A DNA stretch of 64,000 bases, from positions 1-64,000 of the forward strand of contig CABPZP010000001.1 of the NCBI GenBank assembly GCA_902461935.1, written 5' to 3'. This document shows, piece after piece, positions 33,711-43,312 of this stretch. This stretch comes from Merdicola sp905200315. Lineage in GTDB: Bacteria; Bacillota; Clostridia; TANB77; CAG-508. The notes beneath the pieces were generated by a model. The model saw only the letters and a program-made list of their open reading frames with translations. It had not been told where the DNA came from and did no database searches. A program made the translations under genes and the position numbers. Position 1 is the first letter of the stretch; each line of letters starts with the position of its first letter.

Positions 33711-33922
33711 ACAAATATATTTGTTTTGAAATGCCGCGTAAGCGACCAAACGAGCAGATTTCCTGTGAGTACGATTTGGAGCAATCTTCATTTTATTAAT
33801 TTATATGTTTATAATGTAAATATATAAATTAATTTTACAAAAATGTAATTATGTGCAAATGGTCAATAGGCCATTTTTTAATTCGAAGATTGCGACACCA
33901 AGGCATAAAAAACAATATATTT
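33711..33922. repeat. Family B repeat, copy 4
   Basis: This is a full-length family B copy directly downstream of polC. Both terminal inverted repeats and the facing GCAATCTTC/GAAGATTGC arms are present. The inner hairpin reads AATGGTC-aata-GGCCATT, with one G-T pair relative to other copies. Confidence 0.8.
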
Positions 33923-33964
33923 GTCATTATAATTATTTTAATTACAGATAAATTACAATAACAT

Positions 33965-36900
33965 TTAAAATTCAAAGAAAGACATTTGATTACTTTGTGT
34001 CATTCCTTTTAAACATCCTGCATTTTTTAACATTTCTATTACAGATTTTCCTACTCCTGAACGTTGTTGCAAATCATCTATACACATAAATTTACCATCT
34101 TTTTTTGCTTTTTCTATCCCCTCTGCTGCAACTGTTCCAAGTCCTGGTATACTATTTAATGGTGGACGTATTCCGTCTTCTTCCATTACAAATTTGGTAC
34201 TATGTGATTTATATAAATCCATTGGCAAGAAGTTTATTCCTCTTTCATACATTTCTAATACCAATTCTAATATTGCATACATGTTTTTTTCTTTTACTGT
34301 TGCTCCATTTCCTAGAAGGTCTATTTCTTTCATTTTGTTTTTTACTCTTTCTTCTCCATGGCACATTATATCACTATCAAACTCATCTGCTCTAATTGTA
34401 AAATATGCTGTGTAATACGCTTTTGGCTCGTGTACCTTAAACCATGCAATTCTGAAGGCATTTGTTACATATGCTGCAGCATGTGCCTTTGGGAACATAT
34501 ATTTTATTTTTTTACATGAATCTATATACCAATCTGGTACATTATTATCTTTCATCATTTTCTCATATTCTGGCCACTTTGGCTCTTTTCCTTTTGCAAC
34601 TTTTCCTTTACGTACAGCTTCCATTATTTTAAATGATGGTTGTGGTTCTAATCCTTTTTTTATTAGATATATCATAATATCGTCTCTACAACATATTGCT
34701 TCATCCAGTTTTATTGTTCCTGCTTCTATTAAGCTTTGAGCATTGTTAAGCCACACATCTGTACCATGAGAAAGTCCAGAAATACGAATAAGTTCATCAA
34801 ATGTTGTTGGTTTTGTATCTACTAACATTCCGCCTTACAAATTTAGTTCCAAATTCTGGTATTCCAAAGCTTCCTACTTCTGAATGTATTTGATCCGGTG
34901 TAACTCCTAAAGCCTTTGTTGAACTAAATATAGACATTGTTTCTTTATCATCTAATGGTACTTTTGTAGGGTCTTTTCCTGTTATATCAAATAGCATTCT
35001 TATCATTGTTGGATCGTCGTGTCCTAGTATATCTAGTTTCAATAAGTTTTGATCTATTGAGTGATAGTCAAAGTGTGTTGTTATAATATCTGAATTTGGA
35101 TCATCTGCAGGATGTTGCACTGGTGTAAATTCATATATTTCTCTACCTTTTGGAACAACTATAATTCCTCCTGGGTGCTGTCCTGTTGTTCTTTTAATTC
35201 CAACACAACCTTTTGAAACTCTATTTATTTCAGCACTACTTACAGGTATTTGTCTTTCTTCATAATATTTTTTTACATAACCATATGCAGTTTTCTCTGC
35301 TACTGTACCAACGGTTCCAGCTTTAAAAGTTGTTCCTTTTCCAAATATTACTTCTGTATATTTATGTGCTTTTGCTTGATATTCTCCAGAGAAGTTTAAG
35401 TCTATATCTGGCTCTTTATCTCCATTAAATCCAAGGAATGTTTCAAAGGGTATATCCATTCCATCTTTATCTAACCTATGTCCACATTTTGGGCAATTTT
35501 TATCTGGTAAGTCGAATCCATTTTTACATCCATAATCTGTAAAATCCGAATATTTACAATTTGGACATCTATAATGTGCTGGCAGAGAATTAACTTCTGT
35601 TATACCTGTCATATTTGCAACAAATGATGAACCAACAGAACCTCTTGAACCAACTATATATCCATCTTCGTTTGACTTCCAAACTAATTTCTGTGCAATT
35701 ATATACATAACGGAGAAACCATTTTTTATAATTGAGTTTAATTCTTTATCTAGTCTTTCTTGCACTATTCCTGGTAATTGTTCTCCATATAATTCGTGAG
35801 CTTTACTATATGCTATATTTTTTATTTCATCTTCACAACCTGGTATGTGTGGAGGACATTTTTCTGGTGATATTGGGCTTATTCTTTCACACATATCACT
35901 TATTTTATTTGTATTTTTTACAACAACCTCATATGCTTTTTCTGGTCCTAAATATTGAAATTCTTCAAGCATTTCATTTGTTGTTCTTAAGTATAAAGGT
36001 GCTTGTAAATCTGCATCTGCATATCCTTGCCCTGCCTCCAGAATTCTTCTATATATTTCATCTTGAGGGTCCATAAAGTGAACATCACAAGTTGCAACTA
36101 CTAGTTTACCTAGTTTTTCTCCTAATTCTACTATTTTTCTGTTTATATCTCTTAATGCTTCATCGTCTGCAACTACACCATTTCTAACTAAAAAAGCATT
36201 GTTTCCTATTGGTTGAATTTCTAAGTAGTCATAGTCTCTTGCTATTTCTTCTATTTCTTCATCTGATTTTCCTTTTTCTATTGCTTGGTACAATTCTCCT
36301 GCTTCACAAGCACTTCCTAGTATAAGACCTTCTGAATATTTTTTATACAAACTTTTTAATATACGTGGTTTTCTATAAAAATAGTGTAAATGAGATAGTG
36401 AAACTAATTTATATAAATTTTTTAGTCCTACATAATTTTTTGCAAGTATTATAGCATGGTATGATGGTAATTTTTTATATGATTGTTTTTCAGCTTCCTT
36501 ATCTGGTCCTACAATGTCTATATCATCTATTGTTTTTGCACCTTTCTCTTTTAACATATCTATCATTACATTAAATACTTTAACTGTTGTATCAACATCA
36601 TCTAAAGCTCTATGTGCTACTTCAACTTTTATTCCTAAGTTTTCTGCAATTATTCCTAATTTATACTTTTTATAATCTGGAAATAGCATTTTTGCAAGTT
36701 TAAGTGTATCTAAATATGTATTATTTAACTCATATCCTAATATCTTTGCATTGTGTTTTAAAAATCCAATATCGAAATCTGCATTATGTGCAACAAGCAC
36801 AGAATCTCCAAAAAATTCTAAAACTTTTGGTAAAACTTGTTCTATTGTTTCTGCTTCTTTTACCATATCATCTGTAATATTTGTAACTTCTGTAACCTTT

Positions 36901-38378
36901 TCTGGTATATGCTTTTCCGGATTTACAAAACACGAAAATGTATCTATTACTTCTCCACATTTAATTTTCATTATTCCTATTTCTGTTATTTTTTCTGTTC
37001 TATATGAAAGTCCTGTTGTTTCTAAGTCAAATACACAATATGTTGTATCTATATCTTGTCCTTTAGAGAATGAAATTGTTGGAACTCTATCTGGTACTAA
37101 ATATGCTTCAACTCCATATATAATTTTCATATCTTTGTTGTCTCTACCTAAAAGTTTATGTGCTTCTGGAAAGGCTTGCACAACTCCATGGTCTGTAATT
37201 GCAATAGATTTCATTCCCCATTTCATAGCTCTTTTTATTAAATCTGTTGCAGATGTCATTGCATCCATTTGGCTCATTTGAGTATGCATATGTAGCTCTA
37301 CTCTTTTTTCTTCCGCTAAATCCATTCTTTCTTGTTTTTTTCTTCCTTGTGTTTCAATTATTGTATTCGCTATAACTCCGAGTTCTTTTGCAAATGGATC
37401 AAATTGTGCTGTTCCTTCTATTTTTAATCCTTTTGCACTTTGTATTTTCTTTAATACTTCTGCTCCTCTTTCTCCCGGTACGAAAGCTTTACAAGTTATT
37501 GTACTTGTTCCATCATATACATCAAACATAACAAGCCATTTACCACTTTTTAACTCTCTTGAATCTGTGTTTATTACTTCTCCTTCTAAACTTAGTTTTC
37601 CAGTATCTACTCCAATATCTTCTACTTTTACAAGTTCTTCTCTTATATTCATATTTCTTCCCAATATTAATGGTGTATTCTCTTCTGGCATTGATGGTGG
37701 TGGCGGAGCTGGAACATAATCATTTTGAGAAACTTGTTTTGTTTCTTTTTCCTTTGATTTATTTTCATTTGGTTTATTATTTTGTTTTTTATGTATTTTA
37801 TTTTCTTCATTTTTTTCAATATCAATTGAAGTAGCAACTTTTTCTAATGCCATAATTTCTAAATGTTTTTTTCGTTGTTCTAAAATTTTCAAAGTTTCTT
37901 CAGAAATTCTTTCTATATACGTTACTTTGTATTTTTTCATGTATAAACTTTCTATTAGTTTTTCTAACACTACATTTAATCCTCTAGCATTTAAAAAATC
38001 TGCACCTTTCATAGTTAAATAAACCTTTAGTTTATTTTCTTCTAACTCTAATTTTGCATTAGCAAGTAATTGTCTTGCAATTGGATATTTTCTCGCAAGC
38101 AATGCCATTATATTTTTCCACTCGTCTTCTATACTTGGAATTTTTGCATTTTCTCCATAATGCATATTTATCCAAGTGTGTTCAATTCTAAATCTTTCAC
38201 TAACAAAGGCCTCAAATATAGCAATAGCTTTAAGTTCAATAAATTCTTCTGATTCTAAATCTAATACTAATGTATTTTTTCTTTTGTATAACTTCATATT
38301 TAATATTTTTGCATTTTCTAAATTATCTTCAAATTTAAAATCTTTAAAAGTTTCTTTCATTGCTTTTATTGTTGCCAT
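33965..38378 (-). CDS. polC: DNA polymerase III PolC with +1 frameshift at CGGA
   Basis: PolC is the essential replicative polymerase of Gram-positive bacteria with built-in proofreading. Domains in order: N-terminal region, OB fold, PHP (VELHMHTQMSQMDAMTSATD), DEDDh exonuclease (YCVFDLETTGLSYRTEKITE, residues ~447 on), second PHP part, zinc-binding segment (CPNCKYSDF, CPKCGHRL), catalytic Asp pair in EPDIDLNFSGEY, fingers and C-terminal HhH region. The zero frame runs well to FGTKFVR and reaches CGG at 34832-34830 (codon 1183); it then gives ten unrelated residues and a stop. Skipping one base reads GGA ATG TTA and continues GMLVDTKPTTFDELIRISGL to the end. The merged product is about 1470 residues, the usual size. 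Confidence 0.93.
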
Positions 38379-38417
38379 TTATTTTCCTCCTATTTTGAAA
38401 TATTTTATCACAATAAG

Positions 38418-38447
38418 AAAAAGTTGCCAATGAAAATGACAACTTTT
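38418..38447 (-). terminator. Terminator after the GLUG surface protein gene region
   Basis: AAAAAGTTG and CAACTTTTT pair with a T run on the minus strand, between the surface protein gene at 38510 and the polC start. Confidence 0.7.
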
Positions 38448-38509
38448 TTTATTTTATATATAGGAAATTTCTATTCTAAGTATAAGTTTTCCAATAGCGC
38501 ATACACTTT

Positions 38510-40690
38510 TTATGTATTTTCCCAGCTTAATATAGGATATCCATTATTTATTTTTGAATTTACAGTAAAATTATCCCATTTTAATTGTTTTATTTCTGTT
38601 TCACTTTTTACTGTTGTGCTTACTTTATCATTATCTATTCCACCTTTTATACAATCTTTTAATTGCCAACATGCTGTTACAGGAAACGTTCTTCCAGTAA
38701 ATTTCATTCCGACAATTCCACCAGTTTTTCCATTATAATTTCCAGTATTTTTATTATTAATGTCGCCTATATTATAGCAATATTTTATACTTCCACTATA
38801 TACATAACCAATTATTCCACCTATTGCTCTGTAATTTGAATCAACATTTCCAGTATTATATGAATATGAAATTGCAACATTTTCTCCTGTACAGCCAATT
38901 ATCCCTCCCGTTCTAGAATTATAAGAAGCATCGCATCCTTTTGAACATACATATGCAGTATTTACTGCTTGTTCTATTTTCCCACCCAATCTTAGGTAAC
39001 CAGTTATTCCTCCTACATAATTATTACCAATTATTTCTCCTGCATTTTTAACTTTTTTAAAACTAACAATATTAGTACCATCACCACTACAACCCGATAT
39101 TCCTCCTACTTTTACTACATTATTATTTATATTCGAATAATTTTCACATCCAATTATATTTCCTTTTCGTATCCATCCAACTATACCACCAATTCCATCA
39201 TAACTTCCTGTTATTGTACCATAATTTTTGCAATTTTCTATATTTCCACCATATTCTCCCATTCTACCTACAATTCCTCCTACTGAACTACTATTAGCAC
39301 TTTGTGGTTCATCCGAATGATGACCTATTGATTTTACATTCGCCTTGTTTACACAATTTTTTATATTTCCATAATTAACTCTTCCTGCAATTCCTCCTAC
39401 ATCATATGTTCCTATTATATTGCCTTCTACAGCTAAATTTGCAACTTCTGCATATTCATTTTCTGTTCCATATACATATGAAAATAATCCTTGGTCGGAA
39501 TTAGCTTGATTTATATTTATACCTTCTATTTTATGCTCTTCCCCATCATATGTTCCTGAGAAATATTTTTGATAGCTTCCTATTGGTATCCAAGTAATAT
39601 TATTTAAATTTATATCTGCTTTTTGTTTTATGATACAATTTTCAAATTTATTTCCGTTATTTACCTTATTTCTAAAATCCAACAACTGTGACTTATTCCA
39701 TATTTCATAGCTATCAGAATATGTTATATTTCCTATTGTTGTACTTCCTTTAGATTCTATATTTGTTACTTCTTTCCATTTTGCATATACTTCTATATTA
39801 CTACTTACTTTTATAATTTTATCTCCAGTACCTTCAGGATTATTATACCAGCCTTCAATTATATATCCTCCTCTTGAAAACTTTGTTGTATCTAATGTTA
39901 TTTCTTGATCTTTTAGTACTATTTCTTCTAGTTTTTCTTCTGTTCCATCATTTTTATTATATACTATTTTATATTCGTTCTCTTCAGGATCTGCTTCAGC
40001 TTCATCTATATAAGTTACATTTTTATTCTCATCAATTTTAAAATAATAACCTTTATATTTTATTATAAAAACTTTTTCTTCACTTTTTTCTTTAACTTCT
40101 AAATTTTCATCATTTTTTCTTAATGTATTCCATACATTTTCGTAATTAAACTTATTTCCTAAATTTTCTCCTGAATTTGCATTTGTTTCTTCTTCCATTA
40201 TTGCTAATTGAATTTCCTCTTTTGCATTAGAGATATTCGTTTTTTGCATTGCTTGTTGTGCCTTTTTTATTATTCCATTTTCTCCCATTACCATATTTAG
40301 TGTTACACCGGCTAAAATTAATAGTACGATTATTGTTATTATTAAAGCTATTAAGGTGATCCCTAGATTATATTCTGCCATTTGTAAGGGTCGGCGTCCT
40401 CGACGACCCGATTTTCCATCTTTTTTCATTTGTGGATAGATAGAATTATATTTTGAAGCATTATTTAACATTATTTTATCGGTATGTCTACTTTTTGCAT
40501 TCGGGTCGTCGGGGACGCCGACCCCTACAGCGTTTAATTTTATTTGTTCAAATATTGCAATATTGTTTTTATTTATTATTTTTGCATCATAATTTGAGAC
40601 ATTTTCATAAATGTCCCTTTCACATATTTCATTATTTTTATTTAAAACACCGGTGTGTGTGTATATATACAGTTTCAACGCTTTCAGCAA
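38510..40690 (-). CDS. Prepilin-like GLUG-repeat surface protein
   Basis: The long frame (up to 726 residues, TTG start at 40690) has an unusual ~105-residue cytoplasmic N-terminal part containing translated family A repeats (NAVGVGVPDDP; SGRRGRRPL). A prepilin-type hydrophobic helix follows (LGITLIALIITIIVLLILAG). The Glu normally at mature position 5 is Ala. Outside lie an InlB-like beta repeat (YKIVYNKNDGTEEKL to YAKWKEV) and five or more GLUG-type repeats (VGGIAGRVNYGNIKNC, VGGIVGRMGEYGG, IGGIVGWIRKGN, VGGITGYLRLGG, TGGIVGMKF). The start is doubtful, because the ATG with the best ribosome site (40697) reads only 17 codons in another frame. Confidence 0.7.
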   Translation of the reverse strand: MLKALKLYIYTHTGVLNKNNEICERDIYENVSNYDAKIINKNNIAIFEQIKLNAVGVGVPDDPNAKSRHTDKIMLNNASKYNSIYPQMKKDGKSGRRGRRPLQMAEYNLGITLIALIITIIVLLILAGVTLNMVMGENGIIKKAQQAMQKTNISNAKEEIQLAIMEEETNANSGENLGNKFNYENVWNTLRKNDENLEVKEKSEEKVFIIKYKGYYFKIDENKNVTYIDEAEADPEENEYKIVYNKNDGTEEKLEEIVLKDQEITLDTTKFSRGGYIIEGWYNNPEGTGDKIIKVSSNIEVYAKWKEVTNIESKGSTTIGNITYSDSYEIWNKSQLLDFRNKVNNGNKFENCIIKQKADINLNNITWIPIGSYQKYFSGTYDGEEHKIEGININQANSDQGLFSYVYGTENEYAEVANLAVEGNIIGTYDVGGIAGRVNYGNIKNCVNKANVKSIGHHSDEPQSANSSSVGGIVGRMGEYGGNIENCKNYGTITGSYDGIGGIVGWIRKGNIIGCENYSNINNNVVKVGGISGCSGDGTNIVSFKKVKNAGEIIGNNYVGGITGYLRLGGKIEQAVNTAYVCSKGCDASYNSRTGGIIGCTGENVAISYSYNTGNVDSNYRAIGGIIGYVYSGSIKYCYNIGDINNKNTGNYNGKTGGIVGMKFTGRTFPVTACWQLKDCIKGGIDNDKVSTTVKSETEIKQLKWDNFTVNSKINNGYPILSWENT

Positions 40691-40712
40691 TTTTCATATT
40701 TTTTATCTCCTT
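40644..40712 (-). other. RBS and ATG that open a 17-codon out-of-frame peptide
   Basis: AAGGAGAT (40705-40712) lies seven bases before an ATG at 40697. That frame reads MKIAESVETVYIHTPVF and stops at 40644, one base off the frame of the surface protein. The stretch contains the alternating run TATATATACACACACC. Adding one dinucleotide unit would join the two frames, so this may be a phase-variable start or a decayed one. Confidence 0.45.
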
Positions 40713-40787
40713 CTTTTGTATTTTGGGTACAGAACACTGTACCCACACATTTAATTTTTACACTTTTATTCTATGTTAAAAAAATGT

Positions 40788-41546
40788 TTATTTCAACTCT
40801 TTTTTTGCTTTTTCTACTAATATATCTCCAAATACTTCTTCTTGTGTTGTTGTTACTTTGCTTCTTCTTGACATTTCTAACATTCCTGAAAATGCAGTTA
40901 CTACTTCTTGTTTGTTATGTTCTTTTATTGAAAATAGCTTATTAAAAATAAATTTTTTTTGTTTTATTAATATTTTGAACATTTCTTTTACTTTACTTCC
41001 TACACTATAGCTTTCTGATATTGCTATTTTTTCTATATTTTTGGCATTTTGATTTTTCTTTTTCTCATTTTTTTCTACTATTTTTTTGTATATTTCAGGA
41101 ATTATCTCTTTATTATATTCTCTTTCTAATTTTTGCTTTGGTAATTTAATTTCTTCTCTTACACCATATAGCCTATCTCCACTGTTTTCATATTGTTCTT
41201 TAAATTTTTTTATTATTTCTTTATATTTTTTATATTCTATAATTCTTTTTATTAATTCTTCTTCTGTTATTTCTTCTTCATCTTCTACTTGTTTTGGCAA
41301 TAAACTTTTAGATTTTAATAAAATTAGCGTTGATGCCATTATTAAAAATTCACTTGCTATTTCTAAATTTAATCTTTCCATTTCATTTAAGTAGTCTATG
41401 TATTGGTCTGTTATCTCACTTATTTTTATATCGTATATGTTCATTTTGTTTTTATCTATTAAATGACATAATAAATCTAATGGTCCTTCGAAATTGTCTA
41501 TTTTTATTGCATATTTATTTGTTTCTAGCGTTAATACATTTGACAT
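40788..41546 (-). CDS. scpA: Segregation and condensation protein A
   Basis: ScpA is the kleisin that bridges SMC heads in chromosome condensation. The 252-residue protein has the N-terminal kleisin domain (FEGPLDLLCHLIDKNKMNIYDIKISEITDQYIDYL spread over residues 19-53, and FLIMASTLILLKSKSLLP), a charged middle, and the C-terminal winged helix (VTAFSGMLEMSRR). Its start overlaps the last base of recX. scpB is not next to it. Confidence 0.92.
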   Translation of the reverse strand: MSNVLTLETNKYAIKIDNFEGPLDLLCHLIDKNKMNIYDIKISEITDQYIDYLNEMERLNLEIASEFLIMASTLILLKSKSLLPKQVEDEEEITEEELIKRIIEYKKYKEIIKKFKEQYENSGDRLYGVREEIKLPKQKLEREYNKEIIPEIYKKIVEKNEKKKNQNAKNIEKIAISESYSVGSKVKEMFKILIKQKKFIFNKLFSIKEHNKQEVVTAFSGMLEMSRRSKVTTTQEEVFGDILVEKAKKELK

Positions 41547-41971
41547 TATATATTATCTCCTTTATATCCTTTTTTTAATAGGTAGATTTTTATTTCTTCT
41601 TCATTCATTGAGTTTTGTTTTTTTAGTTTTATATTTTCTGCTGATTTCATTTCATATTCTTCTAGTTCTTCATAATTATTTTGAATATATTCATCTAATA
41701 TATTTCTATTAATTCCCTTTGAATATAATTTATATTTTAATTCTTTGATTGAAAGATTTTTTAGTGCTATACATTCATTCACAAATCTTTCTATATATTT
41801 ATAATCATTAATATATCCTGTTTCTTTTAAATAGTCAATAATATCTTCTAATAAATTTTCTTCTATAGTTAATTTAAATTTATTTCTTATCTCATTTTCT
41901 GTTCTTTTTTTATACATTATATATTTTAATATTTTTGTTTTTTCTCTATCAAATTCTTCTATTGAATACAT
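41546..41971 (-). CDS. recX: RecA regulator RecX
   Basis: RecX modulates RecA filaments. The 141-residue protein is built of three-helix repeats (KILKYIMYKKRTENEIRNKF, DIIDYLKETGYINDYKYIERFVNE, LKYKLYSKGINRNILDEYI spread over residues 14-118), as in the family. The length is slightly short. It lies between recA and scpA and overlaps scpA by one base. The position next to recA is a strong support. Confidence 0.8.
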   Translation of the reverse strand: MYSIEEFDREKTKILKYIMYKKRTENEIRNKFKLTIEENLLEDIIDYLKETGYINDYKYIERFVNECIALKNLSIKELKYKLYSKGINRNILDEYIQNNYEELEEYEMKSAENIKLKKQNSMNEEEIKIYLLKKGYKGDNI

Positions 41972-42014
41972 TGTTTTCTCCTTTTTTTATAAAAAAATAG
42001 AAATTTTCTATATC

Positions 42015-42046
42015 TAAAAAACACGGGTTCCAATTTGAACCCGTGT
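42015..42046 (-). terminator. Strong terminator after recA
   Basis: AACACGGGTTC and GAACCCGTGTT pair perfectly over a 6-base loop, and a T run follows on the minus strand. This is unusually GC-rich for the region and should separate recA from recX/scpA transcripts. Confidence 0.85.
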
Positions 42047-42175
42047 TAAGCAAGAAAATAAAATTATAGTTCCCTGTACTTCTGCACTACTTATTTAATC
42101 TTCTCACTTTTTTAATGGCTGAACTTTATTATTATAACATATTATGTTTTCATTTTCAAGTGTTATCGTGTTACA

Positions 42176-43225
42176 TTATTCGTCATCTTTTTCATCTTCG
42201 TCTTTTTCATTGTCTCCAAGACTTTGTTCAAATGCTTTTTCAAAGTTATCTCTTACTTTTTTCTCAACTTCTTCCATTATCTCTGGATTTTCTGCTAAGT
42301 ATCTTTTAACATTTTCTCTACCTTGTCCAATTTTGTTTCCGTTATAGCTAAACCATGATCCAGCTTTCTCTATAATGTCTAAGTTTACAGCCATATCTAA
42401 AATATTTCCTTCTTTTGAAATACCTTTTCCATAAACTATATCAAATTCAGCTTCTCTAAATGGTGGTGCAACCTTATTTTTTATAACTTTTACTCTAGCT
42501 CTACTTCCTACTACTTCTCCGTCTTGTTTTATATTTTCTATTTTTCTAATATCCATTCTAACTGATGCATAGAATTTTAATGCTCTTCCTCCTGTTGTTG
42601 TTTCTGGATTTCCAAACATAACTCCAATTTTTTCTCTTAATTGATTTATGAATATTAAAACTGTTTTAGATTTATTTATTGCACCTGCTAATTTACGTAA
42701 TGCTTGTGACATAAGTCTTGCTTGAAGACCCATATGTGAATCACCCATATCACCATCTATTTCAGCCTTTGGAACTAGTGCTGCAACAGAGTCTACTACT
42801 ATTACATCTAAAGCTCCACTTCTAACTAATGCTTCTGTAATTTCTAGGGCTTGTTCTCCTGTATCTGGTTGTGATACTAATAGTTCATCTATATTTACAC
42901 CTAAGTGTTTTGCATATACAGGATCTAATGCGTGTTCTGCATCTATAAAAGCTGCTTCTCCGCCCATTTTTTGTGCTTCTGCAACTATGTGTAATGCAAG
43001 TGTTGTTTTACCAGAAGATTCTGGACCATATACCTCTATTATTCTTCCTCTTGGAACTCCACCTATTCCTAATGCTATATCTAATCCTAATGCTCCTGTT
43101 GGTATAGCTTCTATTTCCATAGCTTTATATTCTCCAAGTTTCATTACTGAACCTTTTCCAAATTGTTTTTCTATTTGTGCCATTGCAACTTCTAATGCTT
43201 TTTTTCTTTCATTGTTTTCTCCCAT
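42176..43225 (-). CDS. recA: Recombinase RecA
   Basis: RecA carries out homologous recombination and triggers the SOS response. The 349-residue protein has the N-terminal helix, Walker A GPESSGKTTLALH near residue 69, Walker B VIVDSVAALVP, loop L1/L2 segments (FINQLREKIGVMFGNPETTTGGRALKFY region) and an acidic C-terminal tail (GDNEKDEDEKDDE). Length is typical. A clean sigma-A promoter lies upstream. A CAAACATAAATTTG motif between promoter and start may be a LexA-type site, though it departs from the Bacillus consensus. Confidence 0.98.
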   Translation of the reverse strand: MGENNERKKALEVAMAQIEKQFGKGSVMKLGEYKAMEIEAIPTGALGLDIALGIGGVPRGRIIEVYGPESSGKTTLALHIVAEAQKMGGEAAFIDAEHALDPVYAKHLGVNIDELLVSQPDTGEQALEITEALVRSGALDVIVVDSVAALVPKAEIDGDMGDSHMGLQARLMSQALRKLAGAINKSKTVLIFINQLREKIGVMFGNPETTTGGRALKFYASVRMDIRKIENIKQDGEVVGSRARVKVIKNKVAPPFREAEFDIVYGKGISKEGNILDMAVNLDIIEKAGSWFSYNGNKIGQGRENVKRYLAENPEIMEEVEKKVRDNFEKAFEQSLGDNEKDEDEKDDE

Positions 43226-43275
43226 TTATATCTTCCTTTCTTTTACAAACATTTTTTCAACAAATTTATGTTTGT

Positions 43276-43304
43276 ATTGTATTTTATATTTTAATTTTTG
43301 TCAA
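43276..43304 (-). promoter_or_regulatory. Sigma-A promoter of recA
   Basis: TTGACA and TACAAT are 17 bases apart on the minus strand, about 50 bases before the recA start. Confidence 0.75.
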
Positions 43305-43312
43305 TAGTTTTT

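Noticed and set aside
33555..33791. A 78-residue protein
   Set aside because: The frame is the translation of family A and B repeats and has no ribosome-binding site or homology-like pattern.
33965..34828. Second polC frame as a separate small polymerase gene
   Set aside because: Its ATG overlaps the first frame, has no ribosome site, and its sequence is exactly the missing PolC C-terminal part. A two-chain polymerase with intein-like splitting was considered, but no intein motifs are visible.
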